Shown: positions 59,663 to 64,000 of the stretch, piece after piece
How positions within the stretch are numbered: position 1 is the stretch's first letter
How the letters are laid out: each line of letters begins with the position of its first letter
DNA from: Colias croceus
Taxonomy: Eukaryota > Arthropoda > Insecta > Lepidoptera > Pieridae
Direction of reading: 5' to 3'
Length of the DNA: 64,000 nucleotides
Assembly: GCF_905220415.1 (NCBI RefSeq)
Contig: NC_059538.1
Location: forward strand, 8,742,001-8,806,000
Made by a program: the position numbers and the translations under genes
The notes under the pieces: generated by a model
Database searches by the model: none
What the model was told of the DNA's origin: nothing
Seen by the model: only the letters and a program-made list of their open reading frames with translations

Positions 59663-60676
59663 TGGCCGCGATTTTTTTGTTTATTATGCACTTATACAAG
59701 TCTTTAATCACAATGATATAAAATAAATATCACATTAGTACACTGCACAATGTCCTAATTGTTCAAGAACCACTTAAAATAACTAAAAAGTCAATTTCTT
59801 AAAAATGTTTGCAGAATGTCCGTAAAGTAATAGGAACGAATATGGACGTCGCAATGGCGACCCGCGACCTACACAATGTTGCCATTAGTATTATTCGCGA
59901 AATTTCTGCCTAGCCCGTTTTAAAATTTGAATGGTTTTTTTTATATTTTAATTCACTTCAATCTGTGACTTTAATCTAGTACCTATACAAAATCCGAAAA
60001 TTAGTGATTTTCATTGCGATTAATCAATCAATTCGTATACCCACGTACACCCGTATCGTAACATAAAACGTGGTTTTAGCACACTTTTAGCATACATAAC
60101 ATTGCTTTTGCGGGTGCACTTACAACCACAGCTTATACATTCGTGCGAATAGTTATGCATATTTTAGCAATGCGCATGACATTATGTTAAAGATTGCAAT
60201 CATTAATCGCCTTGAGATAGGAGTATCTATGATATTAGTACCTATAGTCTTACCTATAGTATATAATATAGTATAGTATAGGTATTAAAAGTTATGGACA
60301 TATGATAAGGGTATGATAATATCAGATACCATAACAGTTCTGTCTCAGACACAACTTGGATACAACATAATAATATGCAAGCGCTATTTGTTGGCTGAAA
60401 AATATAGAATCCATAGTCCAAGACCATATGCATTTAGTAACAAGCAATTAATTGAATTACTAGCTGCATTCTGCGCTTTTACTCGCATCAAAGAGTTTTA
60501 TTTTAAATCCTAATATTCGACCCAGCTTTTCCAGAGATTGGCTCAAACAAATAGACAGCTGACAGCATTATGTTTAATCGTCAGCAATTTTTCTTTATAA
60601 CAGAGTTTCAGTTTGCTCTCATGCAATACTTAAAATGTTCACCATTAAAACAATAATTAAAAAAATCATTACATAT
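59663..60676 (-). other. Ythdf 5' UTR/promoter and intergenic spacer
   Basis: About 1.1 kb between the two genes on the same strand. GC-richer around 59830-59890, with GTCGCAATGGCGAC, probably near the Ythdf transcription start. No TATA box stands out. Confidence 0.45.
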
Positions 60677-60682
60677 TTTATT
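60677..60682 (-). terminator. Rnaseh2b polyadenylation signal
   Basis: AATAAA on the minus strand 43 nt past the TAA stop. This implies a very short 3' UTR. Confidence 0.5.
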
Positions 60683-60724
60683 TACAATATTCATGTTAAA
60701 ATTGCACATTCAGATAAATAATAA

Positions 60725-61047
60725 TTATTTCTTTGTAAAAAACGCTGATATTGTTTTTGTTCCACTTGCTGCCTTTTGCCTTGCTTTTTCTTTAGCCGTT
60801 AGTGGCTTTTGTTTTTTAATTTCACTGCTATTAAAGCTCAAATCACTAGGTTTTACATCCATGTCTTCATTTGGTTCAGATTTAATCTTTTTGTGTGATT
60901 GAATCAATTCACTTGCATCAGATTTTCTTTTCTTCCCAATGGTTTCAATTAGTTCTGCCTTGAAATCAAATTGCTTCTCTAATAATTCTACTAAATCATC
61001 TTGCAGATATTCTGATATGATTCCATGTGCGTATTTCAGATAAAATT
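60725..61047 (-). CDS. Rnaseh2b exon 5 (last)
   Basis: 323 nt from acceptor TTTCCAG|AATTTT to TAA. Encodes EFYLKYAHGIISEYLQDDLV, basic KKRKS and HKKIKS (nuclear-localisation-like) segments and the PIP-like box TKTISAFF at residues 297-304. Confidence 0.92.
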
Positions 61048-63399
61048 CTGGAAAGAAACAGTTTTATCAAATAGATACAGCACTAAGATTGTGAATTTTG
61101 TTTTGTTCACTACAGATTTTAAAATATTAGATTAAATCCCACCAAAAACATAAATGTAAAAATTGGAGCCGAGTTCAATCATTGACTTAATTTGCCAAAA
61201 AAAGAAATGAGATCTAAATGTGTGCCAAGTTCTGCAGACAGTCCAGAAATTTATTTACAAATATGTATTAAGTTCTTAGATTGACTGAAAACTCAATTGT
61301 TTTATTTTCCCTTAGAGAACAATGTTTATTCCAAAATATAACTTTTTTAATTTGAATAATATAATTATTTTCACAAAGCAAACAACTAATGACCTATTGA
61401 ACCCCATAATTTGATGAGGCTAGTTTATAGAACCTCACAAAATATAAACAGTATGTAAAACTAGCCTCATCAAATTATGGGGGTGGTCATTTATTGATGG
61501 ATTTCAAAATTTTTTTCGGCCACTGATTAGTTTTGATCTATTTTTTAAGACTAGTAAGGTGAATATACTATTTTCTTTTTTTTTTTAATTTTTCCATTTT
61601 CAGTATTTTCTGATTTTTTCCTTTGTACACTCACTATTACCTAGTTGATAACAAAATTTGAACTTTCTAGGTCATCTGGAAGTGGGTTAGGTTTTGTATA
61701 TGTCTATAAGTCAGTCAGTCTTAAAAATTGCGATTTTTGGATATTAATATCTACGCAACCGTTTAATCTGTATTTATGAAATTTAAGGTTCTTGTTTATC
61801 TTGAGGTCCTCTTGATATGTACCAAATTTGGTTTATATAACTTAAATAGTTTTTGAGTTATAAGGGGGTGAAAAGTGGCTCGAAATGGTTCGTGTAAATA
61901 TACACATGGCTGCTGCTCGCCAGTTCTCTTCGCTTGAACTCGGCTTGACACGCTGCCGCGTGTCTAGATTATGTGTTGAATAGTAACTGGTTTGGTCACA
62001 ATTTTCCACAGTATATAATCTCATAAGACAGATTATAAACCATTTTTTTTTTTAATTTTGTTTAAACATAATATATTTAATTGTTCTAACCTTCGTCAAC
62101 AGAATCATTAGTAAGAGTACTAGCTACAAATGTGGCAGATGTTGCACCAGATGTAACATGCAGATTTTTTTCCTTCAACACAGTAGATAATTTTAATACT
62201 CTGCTTTTAAGCCAATTTAATGTCTTTTCTTCATTGTATTTGTAGGCTTTCATTTCACTGGAACCCTACAATTGCAATATATATATTATGTTATATATTG
62301 AAATATTTAACCTTTTTACAATCCTATTGTAAAATTGTAGTAATCTATACTAATATTATAAAGCTGAAGAGTTTGTTTGTTTGAACGCGCTAATCTCAAG
62401 AACTACTGGTCCGATTAGAAAAATACTATCGGTATTAGATAGCCCATTTATCGAGAAAGGCTATAGGCATCACGCTAAGACCAACAGGAGTGGAGCATTG
62501 CGGGTAAAACCGCAGAGCACAGCTAGTAATGATATATTTAAGGAAAAAACATACTTTATTCTACACTTTCAGACTACAAGTGAGAATAATAATTCTTCTG
62601 GTGGTTGATGTATAATTTTAACAAAACATCTACCTATAAGTTCAAGTACCTACTCTACAAGTTCCTAAATGATAACATGCATTGGTCAGTCATAAACCAA
62701 TATTTTGTAGGTACTAATTTTGTGCACAAAGAAACTTATTATATTTTAACTCAGTAGTATTTCATATATTTTTACCTTTAGATCACCCACATTGTCCAAG
62801 ACATTACCTATGAAATTTATTAATTTATCAAATCCCTTTTCTGATAATAAATCGTCCAAAGGTACAGCTCTGCTGTTACATTGATCCCTTAGCCTAGGCA
62901 ATACTGAAAAATATTAGTGTATTAGCACAATTGAAAAGGTAAAAAAAAAATAGACTGTTAATATCATGAGCATCAGTTATGAACAAAACATGTATGAGAA
63001 ATATAGTATAGCTCTTGTATTATCTTACCTAAAAATAAAGGATTTACCGGGGTCACTAGCATTATGCTTCCATCAGACTTAACCGTCTCATCAATAAACC
63101 AAGATCTGTATGGTTCATTGAATGTTACGATTTCGTATACTTTTTTATTTTCTTCATCCAGGCAATATCTCGTAAGGCTTCCATGTGCGGGGTGTGGTAG
63201 TGATATTATCGTAAAACTGTTGTTTTTGAATAATGAATCTGGAATTTCAAATGGAATTACAACAAAACAGGCACGAGCAATAAAACAATTTAATGTTATT
63301 TAATCGTGCACCTTTTATAAGCATAATCCAGGAGTTTTCTATTCGTTTAGTTATAGGACCCGTAGCGGGTGAGGAGTTCTTTTGTGACCGTCTAGTCAT
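60725..63399 (-). CDS. Ribonuclease H2 subunit B (whole gene, five coding exons)
   Basis: Joined exons 63399-63312, 63238-63029, 62903-62776, 62265-62091 and 61047-60725 give 924 nt, 307 aa plus stop (human 312 aa), with all phases consistent. RNase H2 removes ribonucleotides and RNA-DNA hybrids from DNA. The B subunit is non-catalytic, pairs with subunit C and holds the complex at PCNA. Diagnostic stretches are RSWFIDETVKSDG and VTPVNPLFL in the triple-barrel N-terminal half, YKYNEEKTLNWLKSRV and KYAHGIISEYLQDDL in the helical half, and a lysine-rich tail ending TKTISAFFTKK, a PCNA-binding box whose first Gln is replaced, as in human. In gene order it lies just upstream of Ythdf. Confidence 0.93.
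61402..61482. repeat. 25-bp perfect hairpin in Rnaseh2b intron 4
   Basis: CCCCATAATTTGATGAGGCT and five more bases at 61402-61426 pair perfectly with 61458-61482 across a 31-nt loop. An outer TGACC/GGTCA pair adds to the stem with a small gap. It could be a tiny MITE or a hairpin RNA. Confidence 0.75.
62091..62265 (-). CDS. Rnaseh2b exon 4
   Basis: 175 nt between TTGTAG|GGTTCC and GACGAAG|GTTAGA. Encodes GSSEMKAYKYNEEKTLNWLK onward to TNDSVDE, matching YYKYSKEKTLKWLEKKV in human RNASEH2B. Donor is GTTAGA, non-optimal but acceptable. Confidence 0.88.
62344..62526 (+). mobile_element. Helitron-like element family A, copy
   Basis: TCTATACTAATATTATAAAG start and CACAGCTAG end, with A before and T after. 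A clean 3' hairpin TGCGG-GTAAAA-CCGCA lies about 9 bases before CTAG. The best-preserved copy of the family in this window, in Rnaseh2b intron 3. Confidence 0.85.
62776..62903 (-). CDS. Rnaseh2b exon 3
   Basis: 128 nt between TTTTCAG|TATTGC and CTAAAG|GTAAAA. Encodes LPRLRDQCNSRAVPLDDLLS and FDKLINFIGNVLDNVGDLK, aligned with the PLDQVVVD region of human RNASEH2B. Confidence 0.88.
63029..63238 (-). CDS. Rnaseh2b exon 2
   Basis: 210 nt between ATTCCAG|ATTCAT and TTTTAG|GTAAGA. Encodes FTIISLPHPAHGSLTRYCLD, then the diagnostic YRSWFIDETVKSDGSIMLVT and PVNPLFL. Confidence 0.92.
63312..63399 (-). CDS. Rnaseh2b exon 1 (start)
   Basis: 88 nt from ATG at 63399 (context AAATAATGACT) to donor ATAAAAG|GTGCAC. 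Encodes MTRRSQKNSSPATGPITKRI and ENSWIMLIK. The 73-nt intron that follows is stop-containing in frame. Confidence 0.85.
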
Positions 63400-64000
63400 T
63401 ATTTTATATTAGTTTTTCATAAATCGTTATATTGCATACAATAAAACTAATAGTATATAAATTATAAATCCTGTAGGAATAAAGAACAACAATATTGGCT
63501 CTTGTTTATTCGAATTTCGAAGTTGACTGAACGATTAATTAAAGGACCTCGTGAGGACCTCTGTGTTAAAGGACAACGAATACGAATTTACTGTCAAAAT
63601 TTCCCGCCATAAAAACTGTCACTTCCACAGAGTATAAATCTTAATTTCAGTTTTTCACGGTGGTTTAAGGACAATGATAAGTATCACATGAGCATTAGAG
63701 CCTTAGAGTATATATTACAATAGTATAGAGCGAGTGTATTGCACAAATTGCTTATTGCGCATCGTAGGCAGATGAGCTATAGATACTATATAGATGTGTG
63801 TGTGACAAATAGGGATGGGTAGGTATCAATTGCGTGTTGAACTGTCGATAAGTTATGTAAATAAATATGTATCATAAGTAAATTTTATGTTCAATAAGTT
63901 ATTAAAGGAAAAATATACGAATAAAGTATAAATATGTAATTTTAAATTTGTCTACCAACTGAATAAAGTTTGTTTATTCCATTTGAATATTAAATATTAT
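63400..64000 (-). other. Rnaseh2b 5' flank
   Basis: Contains a TTTCCCGCC (E2F-type) site at 63600-63608 and a direct repeat AGGACCT around 63543-63560. AT-rich further right, no gene seen before the window ends. Confidence 0.45.
63600..63608 (+). promoter_or_regulatory. Candidate E2F site
   Basis: TTTCCCGCC matches the TTTSSCGC E2F consensus and sits about 200 bp upstream of the Rnaseh2b start codon. S-phase control would fit a replication-linked nuclease. Sequence match only. Confidence 0.4.

Noticed and set aside
1..64000. CRISPR arrays, bacterial operons, integrated viral genomes
   Set aside because: No spaced short repeats of CRISPR type, no operon structure and no viral gene was recognised on either strand.

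Overview
The window looks like nuclear DNA of a moth or butterfly (Lepidoptera). It is AT-rich, has eukaryotic GT-AG introns and intron-split insect genes, and is dense with transposons of types common in Lepidoptera: short Helitron-like elements inserted A|TC...CTAG|T, piggyBac-like elements flanked by TTAA, a tRNA-type SINE, MITEs and an intact LINE. The species cannot be named from the sequence. There are no bacterial operons, CRISPR arrays or plasmid features.

Three host genes were assembled exon by exon, all on the minus strand. (1) Heparan-sulfate 6-O-sulfotransferase (Hs6st), 5' part only: exon 1 (47467-47562, membrane anchor) and exon 2 (36162-36398, PAPS-binding loop). They are separated by an 11-kb intron, and the next intron runs at least 36 kb off the left edge. 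(2) Ythdf, a cytoplasmic m6A reader: six coding exons between 54986 and 59662, apparently complete, 630 aa. (3) Rnaseh2b, the RNase H2 accessory subunit: five coding exons between 60725 and 63399, apparently complete, 307 aa. Splice phases agree at every junction. Neither of the last two genes was evident from single open frames, because several exons are only 24-210 nt.

Layout. 1-36 kb is Hs6st intron 2 and its transposon load: an intact CR1/Jockey-group LINE (about 3.0-7.1 kb), several MITEs, Helitron-like elements, a Harbinger remnant with a broken transposase (14.85-15.80 kb), a 571-bp palindromic TA-flanked MITE (21.1-21.6 kb) and a microRNA-like hairpin (30.6 kb). 36-47.5 kb is Hs6st intron 1, with a fold-back MITE and an internally deleted piggyBac element. 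48.3-52.7 kb, upstream of Hs6st, is a nest of transposons: a piggyBac-like shell, a 3.3-kb element with its own termini inside it, and a 1.4-kb fold-back of repeated units inside that. 54-63.4 kb is the compact Ythdf-Rnaseh2b pair.

The most interesting signals are: a canonical A-AAA-AAC slippery heptamer directly before the LINE ORF1 stop, with an ORF2 that has no usable AUG, which suggests -1 frameshifting; the three-layer transposon nest, where each of the two outer layers has its own terminal and subterminal repeats; a bipartite motif GGTTGCC-N11-GGCCGCAA repeated nine times at 142/143-bp spacing in the innermost layer; and an 81-nt stop-free, in-frame intron in the last part of Ythdf.
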